Source: CAWCDJ01 sp963836015 (lineage in GTDB: Bacteria > Acidobacteriota > Terriglobia > Bryobacterales > Bryobacteraceae). Taken from it: 64,000 nucleotides of DNA. Shown in pieces: positions 8,133 to 18,090 of the stretch; within the stretch, counting starts at the first letter, position 1; every line of letters begins with the position of its first letter. The stretch covers positions 1 to 64,000 of the forward strand of contig CAWIIF010000006.1 of NCBI GenBank assembly GCA_963836015.1, in the 5' to 3' direction. Both the position numbers and the translations under genes were made by a program. Under the pieces are notes generated by a model. The model was given only the letters and a program-made list of their open reading frames with translations. It did no database searches and had not been told where the DNA came from.

Positions 8133-9461
8133 CTAGGCGATCCCCATCTTCTTCTGCATGGCCTCGAGCGATACCCCCTTGGTCTCGGGGTACCACAACA
8201 GCACGACGAAGAACTGCACCACCATCATCGCCGCGAAGAACATGAAGGGAACTCCTCCGGAGTGCGCCGCCATCACCGGAAAGATGCCCGAGATCAGGGC
8301 GTTCATGAACCAGTGAGTGAAACTGCCCAGGCTCTGGCCTTTGGCCCGCACCCGGTTCGGAAACACTTCGCTCAGGTACACCCAGATCACCGCGCCCTGC
8401 GAGAATGCGAAGAACGCGATGAACCCCACCAGCAGCCATACCAACAGGTCCTCGTGCCGCTCGCTCGTGAAGATGTAGGCCACACCGCCCAGGCACACCG
8501 CAGTCCCCACCGAACCGATCAGTAGCAGCGTCTTGCGCCCGATCTTGTCGATCACGGACATCGCGATCATGGTGAACAGCAGGTTGGTCGCGCCGATCGC
8601 CACTGCCTGCAGGTCGCCCGAGACCTTGCTGAAGCCGGCCTTGGCGAAGATGTCGTTCAGGTAATACAGAATCGCGTTGATGCCCGAAAGCTGGTTGAAC
8701 ATTCCGATCGAAACCGCCAGGAAAATCGGGAGCCGGTACTTCCAGGAAAACAGGGGCTCCGTGCCGTGGCCGTGCTCGGCGTCGATCGATCCGATGATGT
8801 CCTGCAGCTCGGTCTCGACATTTTCCTCGCCGATCGATTCGAGCACCGTGCGCGCTTCCGGCACCCTTCGCTTCTGCACCAGCCATCGCGGGCTGCGCGG
8901 AATCCCGAACAGCATCAGGAAAAACAGCACCGCCGGAACCGCCGAGATGCCGAGCTTCCAGCGCCACTCCACCGCCCCCAGGTGCGCCGTTCCCAGCAGG
9001 TAGTTGGAAAGGTAAGCGAGCAGAATTCCCGACACGATATTGAACTGGAAAAAGCCCACCAGCCTCCCGCGCCACTTGGCCGGAGATACCTCGGCGATAT
9101 ACATGGGGCCGAGCACCGACGACCCGCCGATCGCCAGCCCGCCGATGAAACGAAAGCCTACCAGCGAATACCAGTCCCAAGCCACCGCGCACCCGAGCGC
9201 CGAGATCACATACAGCACCGCCAGGATGCGCAGGCTGTCGCGCCGGCCGTAGCGGTCGCCCGGAATTCCAGCCAGCATCGACGCCAGGATCGTCCCCAAC
9301 AGGGCGCTCGAGACAGTCAGCCCCAGCGACGCGGGCGTCAGATGGTACACATCGCTTATGGCGTGGGTGGCACCCGCGATGACTGCGGTGTCGAAGCCGA
9401 ACAGCAGGCCGCCCAGGGCCGCCACGATCGTGCTTCGGAGAAGCTTGGGGTTCAGTTTCAT
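8133..9461 (-). CDS. Sugar porter-type MFS transporter
   Basis: 442 residues from ATG at 9461, with twelve predicted membrane helices. Sugar porter signatures are present: GFDTAVIAGA in helix 1, GDRYGRR after helix 2, FQFNIVSGI in helix 5, FNQLSGINAILYY in helix 7, DKIGRK and YPETKG at the end. It is expected to take up a sugar or polyol by proton symport. The start lies 2 bases past the stop of the hydrolase gene, so the two genes are surely co-transcribed. A longer upstream frame exists but runs into the hydrolase gene and was discarded. Confidence 0.92.
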   Translation of the reverse strand: MKLNPKLLRSTIVAALGGLLFGFDTAVIAGATHAISDVYHLTPASLGLTVSSALLGTILASMLAGIPGDRYGRRDSLRILAVLYVISALGCAVAWDWYSLVGFRFIGGLAIGGSSVLGPMYIAEVSPAKWRGRLVGFFQFNIVSGILLAYLSNYLLGTAHLGAVEWRWKLGISAVPAVLFFLMLFGIPRSPRWLVQKRRVPEARTVLESIGEENVETELQDIIGSIDAEHGHGTEPLFSWKYRLPIFLAVSIGMFNQLSGINAILYYLNDIFAKAGFSKVSGDLQAVAIGATNLLFTMIAMSVIDKIGRKTLLLIGSVGTAVCLGGVAYIFTSERHEDLLVWLLVGFIAFFAFSQGAVIWVYLSEVFPNRVRAKGQSLGSFTHWFMNALISGIFPVMAAHSGGVPFMFFAAMMVVQFFVVLLWYPETKGVSLEAMQKKMGIA

Positions 9462-9463
9462 GA

Positions 9464-10459
9464 TCACGGTTTCGGAAAGAGGATGGGGAGCACCGGTTCG
9501 GCGGTAAACATGCACCGCGCGTTGTGTCCGCACAGCGGGACCACCAGCGCCGCATGCTTCGCGCCGAACTTCTCGTTCACGTACTTTACGAAGGCCTCTC
9601 CGCGGGCCAGGCGAGTCGGCCCCTGTGCCATCGCCGGACACGACGAGTCGAAGCCCGCCAGAGGCAGAGTGTCCAGCTCGCCCACCAGGTAGGTCGTGGG
9701 GCGGGCCGCCAGTTGCCGCTTGAGTTGATCGTCGCCGATCTTGTCCGCGTATCCGGACCGGTCCTTGAGGCCGTACGGCCAGCGGTCGTAAGTGGTGCAG
9801 TTGCGCGCGTCGTTGAAGGCCCGGAAATCTTTGCCGCTGGGCGCGGGCCGCGTGCCGTCGAGGTACGCGTAGCTCGATGGATTCGCCACGACATAGGTCA
9901 CCGGGATTCCGATCTTGTCGTGCACCTGGTTGGCCATTTCGTACCGCGTCACGAACTGCCCTCCGGCCGAGTGTCCCGTCACTACGATACCCTTCAGATT
10001 CGGAAAAATCTCCTTGCGGGCCAGCTTGCGCAGGATCTCGTCGGTGAAATCGTAGGACGTGAGGTCCGGGTGGTTGATCGAGGCGCCGCCCGAGCGCCAG
10101 CTGTTGCCGTTGCAACTCCAGCTTACCTCGTTGGGCGCGAGCGTATCGCGGCACCCCCGTCCGTCGTTAGAGGCAAACCGCGGTGCGATGACGATCGTAT
10201 TGTCCAGCGCGCCCGCCAGAAACGCCGCCGCTGTCGCCGTGCGAAAATAATTGTCCGCGTCGCGGCCCGCCCCGTGGACCATGATCAGCGCGTGCGTGAT
10301 CCCCTCGTTCTTCGCATCCAGCGAATACGTGCGGTAGATCAGGGAACGCGCCGCGCCGCCTCCCAGTTGCACCCACTCGGTGCACCCTTCGGCCGTTACG
10401 CATGCTGCCCCATGGAGCGAGGTCGGAACGAGGGCCAGCAGGGCCAGGAGGCGCGTCAT
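9464..10459 (-). CDS. Secreted alpha/beta hydrolase
   Basis: 331 residues with a signal peptide (about 1-18). It has the alpha/beta hydrolase nucleophile elbow GHSAGG near 165, an oxyanion region MVHGAGRDADNYF near 62 and a C-terminal His in LCGHNARCMF. Several cysteines fit a periplasmic or secreted protein. The substrate is unknown; ester or polyester cleavage is possible. It lies 15 bases after the Solibacter-domain gene and directly before the sugar transporter, which suggests that it may free a transportable product (inference). Confidence 0.8.
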   Translation of the reverse strand: MTRLLALLALVPTSLHGAACVTAEGCTEWVQLGGGAARSLIYRTYSLDAKNEGITHALIMVHGAGRDADNYFRTATAAAFLAGALDNTIVIAPRFASNDGRGCRDTLAPNEVSWSCNGNSWRSGGASINHPDLTSYDFTDEILRKLARKEIFPNLKGIVVTGHSAGGQFVTRYEMANQVHDKIGIPVTYVVANPSSYAYLDGTRPAPSGKDFRAFNDARNCTTYDRWPYGLKDRSGYADKIGDDQLKRQLAARPTTYLVGELDTLPLAGFDSSCPAMAQGPTRLARGEAFVKYVNEKFGAKHAALVVPLCGHNARCMFTAEPVLPILFPKP

Positions 10460-10474
10460 GGCCCCAGCATAACT

Positions 10475-12296
10475 TCACTGCACAGGGATGTCCACCTGAT
10501 CGTGGAACGCGTTCGGCGTCTGAATGGCCAGGGGTACGTTGCCCGAGACCGCCAGCGCCGGCAGCGTGACGTTCATCTGGTAGAGCCCCGGATAGCCCGG
10601 CGCCAGCCCGCTGTATACTACGGTCGCCGGCTGCCCTGCGACGTAAACAGTGACCGGCGAGATCGTCGTCACGCTCAACGGGTTCGTGCCGCCCGCGGTT
10701 CCATCCGGCACGGAAGGATTCACCGCTCCCATTCCGGTCAGGTAGATCAGCACCGTCTCTCCGCCGATCGCCGGCCGCGCCGCGCTGACCAGGCCGTAAT
10801 CCGCGTGCAGGATCGCGCCCGGGCCGCTGCCCGCCTGGTTCATCGCGTAGATCCCCGGGGAGGATGCCGCCACCGGAACCGTGACCGTGTTGGAACGGGA
10901 GCCGCCCTGCACCACGATCGTCGCGGTTGGCCCCTGGAGCCCGAACGGCGCCAGGCAGTTGATCTGGGCCGGGCTCACGATAGTAGAGGGGCGCAGCCTT
11001 GTTATTGATCAGCACGGTCACCCCGTTCAGCGAATTGGGATACGGCGGCTTGGCCGTCGCGCTTCCGGCGGCTAAACCGGTTCCGTAGAGAGTGAGAAAT
11101 TCGCCCGGCGAAATGGGATTCCCGGCGGGCGCGGAGCTGGCCGCATTCAGCACGCCATGCGGGTTCAAGAATACGTCCGTACCGCTCAGGGCGGGCATCT
11201 GTGCGCCAAAGTCGAGCGAATAAGCGCCGGGGTCCGCGGGGCTCAGGGCGATCGCCACGAAAGTCTTGGCGCCCGCTCCCAACCCGGCCCGCGTCAACTC
11301 GACCGTGCCCGATCCGTCCGCGGCCAGCACGTAGCCGTTGATGCCGGTGAAATCGAAACTGCCGAAGCCGCTCTCTTTGATCCTCCGCGTAAGCGTCAGT
11401 GTGCCACCGCCGCGGGCCGCCGCCGACCCGGAGTACGACAGGGCGTCCGAGCCATCCACCCGCAAGCCCGCCGACCAGTAGTCGCCGTTCCAGGTCGCCA
11501 TGCCGGCCGAGGCGGCCGCTTTCACTCCGAGCAGAATCTCGTGCGCGCCCGCGGCCAGCGATCCGCCCAGCATGACGTTGCCATCAGCCGAAAGGTAGAA
11601 GCTCTTCGATCCGCTCACAAGCGTTCCACTCCCGAACGTGAAGGTCCCCGACCCGTCCGTATTCAGGACGTAAGTCGCGCCTGTCACCGCCTGCGTCGCC
11701 GGCTGCCCAACGGAGATTCCGGCTGCATGCCCGTTGGCCGTGAAAGCCGCGATCTGCCCCGGCGTCCCCGTTTGCAGGCTGAAGATGGCGCTGCGGGCGT
11801 TCGCCGCGGTTCCGCCCGGCAATTCCAGAGTGGCTACCCAGTATGGGCCGCTCAGCGCGGGCGCCGCGGTCGGGGCTGGGATAGCCGCAAACAGATCGAA
11901 GGGAGCGTCGCCCGCTTCCGTGCTCGACCCGACGAGCGCTTCGGGTCCTACCCGGGCGTTGATCCGGGCCCCGCCGCGCGCCGGGCTGTCCATGGACACG
12001 AACCCCGCCGGATCCACCGAGTAGCTGCCCGACCCGCCGGCCGAGACGGCCGCGCCGGCGCCTTCCAACTGCTGCCCCGTGAACGTGAACCGGCCGGCTC
12101 CGTCGAACGTGATGGCCCCGGTCAGCGTTCGGGGAGTCGCCGGATTGCCGGCCGAGTCCGTTGCCAGGGACACCTGCCGGAAGAAATACTTCCCGCTTAG
12201 CGATTGATTACTCAAGGTTTGCGCAGAACCAACCGCACCCAGCGCCACCACCGCGATGCACGCCAGCCCAGTCCGAGAGCCCATCCCGAGAATCAT
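10475..12296 (-). CDS. Secreted protein with Solibacter-type C-terminal domain (TIGR03437-like), frameshifted
   Basis: Start ATG at 12296 with a signal peptide (about 1-25, ending GSAQ). About 400 residues of Gly/Ser/Thr-rich repeats follow (LSGKYFF, FDGAGRFTFTG, LNTDGSGTFTFG, ADGSGTVELT), like beta-structured surface proteins. The last about 210 residues match the Solibacter C-terminal domain (GEFLTLYGTGL, VTVLINNKAAPLYY, then SPAQINCLAPFG). The domain is split by one extra base near 10979: the frame ending LYY must move to the frame VSPAQIN. The total of 1822 bases is one more than a multiple of three, which fits one insertion. Repaired length is about 606 residues. Function unknown. Confidence 0.75.
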
Positions 12297-12323
12297 AAAC
12301 GAATTTCGGGCGGATTCTTGCAA

Positions 12324-12418
12324 TTCGGAACGTCCTAACGAAACTTAATGGAACTTTTTGGTCCGGTTAGGGTTTCGATTGTCGTAAAATGGCCCCAATA
12401 CGCGGCCTCGGAGGGTTG
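12324..12418. promoter_or_regulatory. Divergent promoter region
   Basis: This is the only space between two divergently transcribed secreted-protein genes. It is AT-richer than its surroundings (for example CGAAACTTAATGGAAC). No reliable -35/-10 pair could be assigned. GGAGG at 12410-12414 is the probable ribosome binding site for the ATG at 12419. Confidence 0.4.
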
Positions 12419-14386
12419 ATGTTGCGCCAAAAACTGGTCGTTCCCGCGGGATTATGCGTCATTCTGTGGTCCGGATTCGTCATCATCCGCGCTCAAGAGG
12501 TCCCCGGCCAATCTGACTGCCCCTACTTCGGGCCAAAGCGCGAAGCCTACGTTGACCAGGCGCTCCGTGCCGTGGGTGCGCGTTCGCAAACCGGCCGCCG
12601 GTCGCTCAGTTCGCTCACCGAGCAGGTGTCGCACGCGATGTCCGCTAACATCCCGGGCGGCAGTCGCACCTTCACGTTCGACCAATCGCACCCCTCCGGG
12701 TCGATCGATTCCTACATCTTCGGGGACTTCCAGAAGAACAACATCACCCCCGCCCCCGCCACTACGGATTGGGAATTTATCCGCCGCGTAACGCTCGACC
12801 TTACCGGACGCATTCCCACGCCCAGCCGCGTTCTCGGCATTCGTCGCCGACACCACTCCTAATAAACGCGCCAATCTCATCGAGGAACTGCTCGCCAGCC
12901 CGCAGTGGGTGGATAAGTGGACCATGTACTTCGGCGACCTCTACCAGAACACCGCCACCCGCAACAGCACCGCGCTGCGGCGCTTCCCCCAGGGCCGCAA
13001 CGCTTTCTACCAGTGGATCCACGATTCTCTCGCCAACGGCAAGCCGTACAACCAGATGGCCACTGAGTTGATCACCGACGCCACCGACAACTCCTACACC
13101 GATGGCGCATCCAACTGGATCATCAACGGCTTCATCACAGGCGGCCCCAACCAGGACATCATGGACTCGATGACCGCCAACGTCTTCGACACGTTCATGG
13201 GCATCTCGCACGTGAACTGCCTGCTTTGCCACAACGGCCGCGGCCATCTCGACAGCCTCAGCCTGTGGGGCAGCCAGACTACGCGCTACCAGGCCTGGCA
13301 ATTGGCGAGTTACCTGTCGCGCACTACCATGACGCGCCGCTATCCCGATACCACCAATAAGAATGTCTACTACTGGGCGGTGCAGGATAACGGCAAAACC
13401 GACTACGCCCTGAACACCACCACCGGAAATCGCCCGGCGCGCGTGGCCCCATCGGGCTGCAAACCGGCCAGCCTTGCTACTATGTCCCGCCGCAGTACAT
13501 ATTCAACGGCGATACTCCGAAGATCCGGCGAGAGCTACCGGGCGTCGCTCTGGCCCGCAACATCACGGGCGATTTCCAGTTCGCCCGCGCCACGGTGAAT
13601 TACATGTGGGCGCAGTTCTTCGGACGCGGCATTGTCGATCCGCCCGATACATTCGACCCGGCGCGGCTCGATCCCAATAATCCGCCTCCTTCTCCATGGA
13701 CACTGCAGCCGACTAACGCAGCTCTGCTCAACGCGCTCGCCCAGCACTTCGTGGCTTCCGGCTACAACCTCAAGGCGCTCATGCGCGAGATCGTGAACTC
13801 CGATACCTACCAGCTTTCCAGCCGCTATAACGGGCAGTGGAACGCCGCGTGGGAGCCCTACTTTGCGCGCAAATTCGTGCGCCGGCTCTGGTCCGAGGAA
13901 GTGGCCGACGCCGTGGCCCAGTCCAGCGGCACCATGCCCTCGTACAGCATGGCCGGATTCACCGATCTCGGCTACGCCAAGGTGAGCTACGCGATGCAAC
14001 TGCCCGATGTCATCGGAGCGCCCAGCGGCGACGGGAATGCCAGCGGCTTGCTCGACAGCTTCATCCGCGGCAATCGCGACGACCAGCCGCGCAAACCCGA
14101 CGGCTCCATCCTCCAGGCCCTGAACCTGATGAACAACAACTTCGTGGTTCAGCGCACGCACGCCGCCGGCACCAACGCCAGCCAGTTGATCGTGCAGAAC
14201 CTCAATCGGAGCAATACCGACCTCATCAATACGCTGTTCCTGACGATTCTTTCGCGGCTTCCCTCGAGCGACGAGATGGCCACGGCGCAGGCGGCCATTC
14301 CCAGTGGCGGCAGTACCCGGACGGCGGCCGTGCAAAACCTGGTCTGGTCGCTCTATAACAAGGTCGATTTCGTATTCAATTACTAG
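12419..14386 (+). CDS. DUF1549/DUF1553 family protein, two compensating frameshifts
   Basis: Start ATG at 12419, chosen for GGAGGG upstream and the signal peptide that follows (LVVPAGLCVILWSGF). DUF1549 marks are IDSYIF, RRVTLDLTGRIPTP, then in the next frame FVAD and LLASPQWVDKW; CLLCH near the middle looks like the CxxCH of this family. DUF1553 marks are FARATVNYMWAQFFGRG, LMREIVNSDTYQ and NNNFVVQR. The frame shifts by one extra base near 12826-12833 and one missing base in CCCC at 13447-13450. Total length, 1968, is a multiple of three, so the errors cancel. Repaired length is about 655 residues. The partner DUF1501 gene follows 12 bases later. The family is common in Planctomycetes and Acidobacteria; biochemical role unknown. 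Confidence 0.82.
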
Positions 14387-14398
14387 CGGAGGGGCGCC

Positions 14399-15793
14399 AT
14401 GAGCAACGAACAGGAAAAAATCAATCGCGAATTTTCCAAATACCCCTGGACCAACCGGACGTTCTTCAACCGTCCCCACTGGACCCGCCGCCGCTTCTTC
14501 GAATTGCTCGGCGCCGGTGTCGGCGGTGCATTCCTGGCGCAGCGCTACGCGAGGGCGGCCGACGTCACATCCTCGGGCGTCACCACCAAGAACACCGCCA
14601 GGAACGCCATCTTTATCCTGCTGGCGGGCGCGCCCAGCCACACCGATACGTTCGATCTCAAGATGGTTTCCGGCGTGACCCCCGCGAGCTTCAATCCCGA
14701 AACCATCAACGGCACGCTGTTTCCCACCGGCCTGATGCCCAACCTCGCCGCCATGACCGCCGATTTCGCCATCGTCCGCTCCATGCGCTCGCACGCCCTG
14801 GTGCACTCGCTGGCGCAGACGTGGACGCAGATCGGCCGCAACCCCGCAGCGGCGCTCGGCAACATCGCGCCCAATATCGGCAGCATCGTCGCCATCGAGA
14901 AGGATAAGGAGCGCACGCCCAACCAGGTCTTCCCGTCGTTTCTGGCGCTCAATTCCGGAGGCGGAGTCGGCGGTGGATATCTGCCCGCCGTCTACGCTCC
15001 GTTCCGCGTCACTCCCAGCACAGCCGGCATCGGCTTCACCACCAATCCCGACGGGGAATCCACCTTCAACACCCGGTGGAAGCTGATGCACTCGCTCGAC
15101 GACAGCCTGCGAGTGAATTCGCCCGATGGCGGCCCGATGGACGACTATAACGATTTTTACTCCGCCGCGCAGGGGATGATGTATAACCCGGTGGTCAACA
15201 TCGCGTTCTCCTACACCAGTGCCGATAGCATGCGCTACGGGAGTTCCGGTACCGGGAATGCCTGCCTCGTGGCCTCGCAGGTGCTGAAGCAGAACCAGGG
15301 AACCCGCTTCATCCAGATCACCTCGAACGACGGCTGGGACATGCACCAGAACATCTACGCCGCCACTTCACTGCCCGCCAAAGCCAAGATTCTGGATACC
15401 GCGGTCGCGTCCCTGATCTCGGATCTGAAGGCCAACGGCCTGCTTGAAGAGACGCTGGTCGTAATGGTCGGCGAGTTCGGCCGCACGGTCGGGCCTCTGA
15501 CCGGCGCCGCCGGACGCGACCACTATCCGCAACAGTTCGCCTTCTTTGCGGGGGGAGGGGTGAAAGGCGGAAAGATCATCGGGCAGACCAACGCCAGCGG
15601 CTCCGACGTCGTCGACTACGGCTGGTCGCAACAGCGCTACGTCTATCCCGAAGACGTCGAGGCCACCATCTATTCCGCCATGGGCATCGATTGGACCACC
15701 GTGCGCCATGACGATCCGCTCGGCCGCGGCTTCGAGTACGTGCCGCAGACCGGTTCATTCCCCTTCGACCCGGTGCACGAGTTGTGGGGTTAG
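14399..15793 (+). CDS. DUF1501 family protein, Tat-type signal
   Basis: 464 residues. A twin-arginine-like signal (WTRRRFFELLGAGVGG, about 27-42) sends it out of the cytoplasm folded. Family marks are FILLAGAPSHTDTFD, SMRSHALVHSLAQTW, GWDMHQN and VVMVGEFGRTV, which place it in the DUF1501 group, related to alkaline phosphatase/sulfatase-like folds. A ribosome binding site (GGAGGGG) lies just before the ATG. It forms the usual pair with the DUF1549/DUF1553 gene upstream; the pair is thought to act in surface polysaccharide or sulfated-substrate use, which is unproven. Confidence 0.88.
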   Translation: MSNEQEKINREFSKYPWTNRTFFNRPHWTRRRFFELLGAGVGGAFLAQRYARAADVTSSGVTTKNTARNAIFILLAGAPSHTDTFDLKMVSGVTPASFNPETINGTLFPTGLMPNLAAMTADFAIVRSMRSHALVHSLAQTWTQIGRNPAAALGNIAPNIGSIVAIEKDKERTPNQVFPSFLALNSGGGVGGGYLPAVYAPFRVTPSTAGIGFTTNPDGESTFNTRWKLMHSLDDSLRVNSPDGGPMDDYNDFYSAAQGMMYNPVVNIAFSYTSADSMRYGSSGTGNACLVASQVLKQNQGTRFIQITSNDGWDMHQNIYAATSLPAKAKILDTAVASLISDLKANGLLEETLVVMVGEFGRTVGPLTGAAGRDHYPQQFAFFAGGGVKGGKIIGQTNASGSDVVDYGWSQQRYVYPEDVEATIYSAMGIDWTTVRHDDPLGRGFEYVPQTGSFPFDPVHELWG

Positions 15794-15800
15794 CCGGCTT

Positions 15801-16121
15801 CTACGACGCTCTGCGCATCGTCGGGTCTAGCGGCGAGCCCGTTGAAAATTGCGACGTCTGCGACACAGCAGTCCTTCGCCCCAGCCAGCGGTAAAGCGAG
15901 CTGAAGAGATAACCGGCGATCGCGCCATCCACAATACCGTAGATGGTGCCGATGATCACATCTCCAAACGCTCTGGCTCCATGGAACCCGGGATAGATCG
16001 AGCTCATCATGTTCAGGAACTCGGTTCCGTAAGCCGGAAACCATAGATGGATCAAGCCTACGAGTAACATGCTGGCGCCCCAAAGAATTGCCAGGGCGCC
16101 GGTCATCGCATTTCGCTTCAT
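15801..16121 (-). CDS. Small membrane protein, two hydrophobic segments
   Basis: 106 residues from ATG at 16121, preceded by a strong AAGGAGG. Hydrophobic segments span about 6-25 (ALAILWGASMLLVGLIHLW) and about 45-72 (FGDVIIGTIYGIVDGAIAGYLF). The second, with its regular glycines, resembles small membrane proteins often called bacteriophage-holin-like, but no lysis function is implied. It is convergent with the DUF1501 gene and stands alone. Function unknown. Confidence 0.6.
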   Translation of the reverse strand: MKRNAMTGALAILWGASMLLVGLIHLWFPAYGTEFLNMMSSIYPGFHGARAFGDVIIGTIYGIVDGAIAGYLFSSLYRWLGRRTAVSQTSQFSTGSPLDPTMRRAS

Positions 16122-16386
16122 GGAAACCTCCTTACCTATTAGATGTGCCGCTCGCCCGATAGCACATACACTGGCCATAGTATTTTTGGCGGGCTCGTGT
16201 ATTGAGCCGCATCCCCTGCGATTCGCGACAGATTACTCTCCCCGGGGGATGGGGTGTGACCGCCGCAGGTAATACGCTGAAAAGTGTAGACAACTATGTC
16301 CCATGTAAGTGGACGCACCGTTTGCTCTGATGAGTGGAACAAAGCGTGCATCCTCACCAATTGCGGACACGAATACCAATAAATGA

Positions 16387-16411
16387 CCCGGGCGCCGCAA
16401 CGGTGCCCGGG
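16387..16411 (+). promoter_or_regulatory. Strong 5' leader hairpin before the second LPxTA gene
   Basis: CCCGGGCGCC (16387-16396) pairs with GGTGCCCGGG (16402-16411) through ten pairs including one G-T, with a GCAAC loop. It lies 24 bases before the ATG at 16436 and just before the AGAAAGGAAAG ribosome binding site. It could be an attenuator or an mRNA-stabilising leader. The rest of the 16122-16435 gap holds no gene. Confidence 0.5.
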
Positions 16412-16435
16412 CAAACCAGATAGAGAAAGGAAAGC

Positions 16436-17143
16436 ATGAAGCACTTCGGGATTTTGATCGTCGCGGTCATCGGAGCCCTCGCACTGATGTGCCCGCAGGC
16501 CCAGGCCGATGAATGGAATAAGAAGACCATCTTCACGTTCAGTGAGCCCGTGGAGATTCCAGGTGTAGTCCTGCCGGCCGGCACCTACGTTTTCAAGCTG
16601 GCGGACTCGCTGTCGGACCGCAATATCGTCCAAGTGTTCAACAAGGATGAGAATCACCTGTACGGAACGTTCCTGGCGATTCCCGACTACCGGCTGAAGA
16701 CGCCGGGAAAACCCATCATCACTTTCGAGGAACGCGCGGCCAACTCGCCGGAGGCCGTCAGGGCGTGGTTCTATCCGGGTGACAACTACGGCAACGAGTT
16801 CGTATATCCTAAGGCTAAAGCGATGGAGCTGGCCCATGTTACTCATCAGAATGTACCCTCCATGCCCTCGGAGCTCGCTGCGAATACCGCTAAGCCCGCG
16901 AAGACCCTGAATGAGGCGCCGGTGACGGCGATGAAACAGTCGCCCTTGAAAGTCGAGAAGCCTAGTGGCGAAGAGGCCGAGGTGGCGGAGGCTTATCCCC
17001 CGGCCCCCATGCAAACCGCTTCGTCGACGCCGGAGAAACGGCTGCCGCGGACGGCTAGTGCGCTGCCGCTGATCGGCCTGATCGGATTCCTCTCGCTCGG
17101 AGCAGGCTGGACGCTCGGTACCGCGTCGAAGCGGATCGGATGA
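16436..17143 (+). CDS. Secreted surface protein with C-terminal LPxTA sorting tail (second copy)
   Basis: 235 residues with a good ribosome binding site (GAAAGGAAAG) before the ATG. The signal peptide is about 1-23 (ending QAQADEWNKK). The domain at about 24-140 is a clear paralogue of the one at 2859: DEWNKKT, LPAGTYVFKL, SDRNIVQVFNKDE, FLAIP and WFYPGDNYG. After a Pro/Ala/Lys spacer the C-terminus reads LPRTASALPLIGLIG, a hydrophobic stretch and a basic end. The LPxTAS-x-PLIGL block is shared by both paralogues. It overlaps the VWFA gene by 4 bases, and the sortase follows, so this is a three-gene sortase operon. Confidence 0.82.
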   Translation: MKHFGILIVAVIGALALMCPQAQADEWNKKTIFTFSEPVEIPGVVLPAGTYVFKLADSLSDRNIVQVFNKDENHLYGTFLAIPDYRLKTPGKPIITFEERAANSPEAVRAWFYPGDNYGNEFVYPKAKAMELAHVTHQNVPSMPSELAANTAKPAKTLNEAPVTAMKQSPLKVEKPSGEEAEVAEAYPPAPMQTASSTPEKRLPRTASALPLIGLIGFLSLGAGWTLGTASKRIG

Positions 17144-18090
17144 CGGCCCTTAAGGGAGCGCGGGCGGGCCTCGCCCTCCCGCTCTCTCTGCTGTTAGTTG
17201 GTTTCGCGCCTGCCCAAACCCCCGACAAGCCGTCGGATCGGATCTCCGTGGATGTCAGCCTGGTCGTGCTCCATGCCACCGTCACCGACCGTACCGGCCG
17301 GTTCGTCTCCGGGCTTCGTCAAAAGGACTTCGTGATCTACGACCAGGGCGTTGCGCAGCCCATTACTCTCTTCCGCCACGAAGATGTTCCCGTCACGGTG
17401 GGGCTGGTGGTCGATCATAGCGGCAGCATGGGGCCGAAGATCTTCGACGTAATGGCTGCCGCGAGCACCTTTGCGCGCGCCAGCAATGCAGCCGACCAGA
17501 TGTTCGTAGTCAACTTCAACGAAAGAGTTTCCTTCGGGCTGCCTGCCAGCGTCCCCTTTACCGCCGACGCCTCCCAGCTCGATGACGCGATTTCGAGAAC
17601 CCGGACAACCGGAAAGACCGCTCTCTATGACGCCGTGATTGCCGGCCTGGAGCGCATCCGCGAAGGGACTTTGGATAAGAAGGTGCTGATCGTGATCAGC
17701 GATGGAGGCGACAACGCCAGCCGCCTCACGCGCTCCCAGGCTTTCAATGCGGCCCGGGAGTCCAACGTCATCGTCTACACCATCGGACTCTTCGACTCTG
17801 ACGATCCGGACCGCAACCCGCGCCTGCTCGAAGCCCTTGCGCGCTCCACCGGAGGCGAGGCGTTCTTCCCGAAGAGTTCCGGCGAGGTAGTAGGAATCTG
17901 CTCGGAGATCGCGAAGGATATCCGCAGTCAATACACGCTGGGTTATGCGCCGCCGGCGGCGCCCGGCGGCGCGTGGCGGAAGATCCGTGTCGAAGCCGGG
18001 TCGCCCGGTCGCGGACGGCTCTCCGTGCGCACCCGGGACGGCTACTTCCCGGCATCGCACAAGCCGGGCTCCGGCCGGGCCGCCCCATGA
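17140..18090 (+). CDS. VWFA-domain protein, acidobacterial type (TIGR03436-like)
   Basis: 316 residues with a signal peptide (about 1-23). A short N-domain (SVDVSLVVLHATVTDRTGR, about 33-75) precedes a von Willebrand A domain (about 85-260) with an intact metal site (DHSGSM) and ISDGGDNAS. The C-terminus (YTLGYAPP, then KIRVEAG and TRDGYFP) is typical of the acidobacterial VWFA-related family. It is probably exported and binds a protein or metal-dependent ligand. The start overlaps the LPxTA gene and the stop overlaps the sortase start (ATGA), so the three are translationally coupled. Confidence 0.9.
   Translation: MTALKGARAGLALPLSLLLVGFAPAQTPDKPSDRISVDVSLVVLHATVTDRTGRFVSGLRQKDFVIYDQGVAQPITLFRHEDVPVTVGLVVDHSGSMGPKIFDVMAAASTFARASNAADQMFVVNFNERVSFGLPASVPFTADASQLDDAISRTRTTGKTALYDAVIAGLERIREGTLDKKVLIVISDGGDNASRLTRSQAFNAARESNVIVYTIGLFDSDDPDRNPRLLEALARSTGGEAFFPKSSGEVVGICSEIAKDIRSQYTLGYAPPAAPGGAWRKIRVEAGSPGRGRLSVRTRDGYFPASHKPGSGRAAP

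Noticed and set aside
7564..9555. A 663-codon minus-strand frame across the transporter and aminotransferase
   Set aside because: It is a shifted frame of two real genes whose own frames carry clear motifs.
13535..15346. A 603-codon open frame on the minus strand
   Set aside because: Antisense to the DUF1549 and DUF1501 genes, no recognisable motif, composition typical of a shadow frame.
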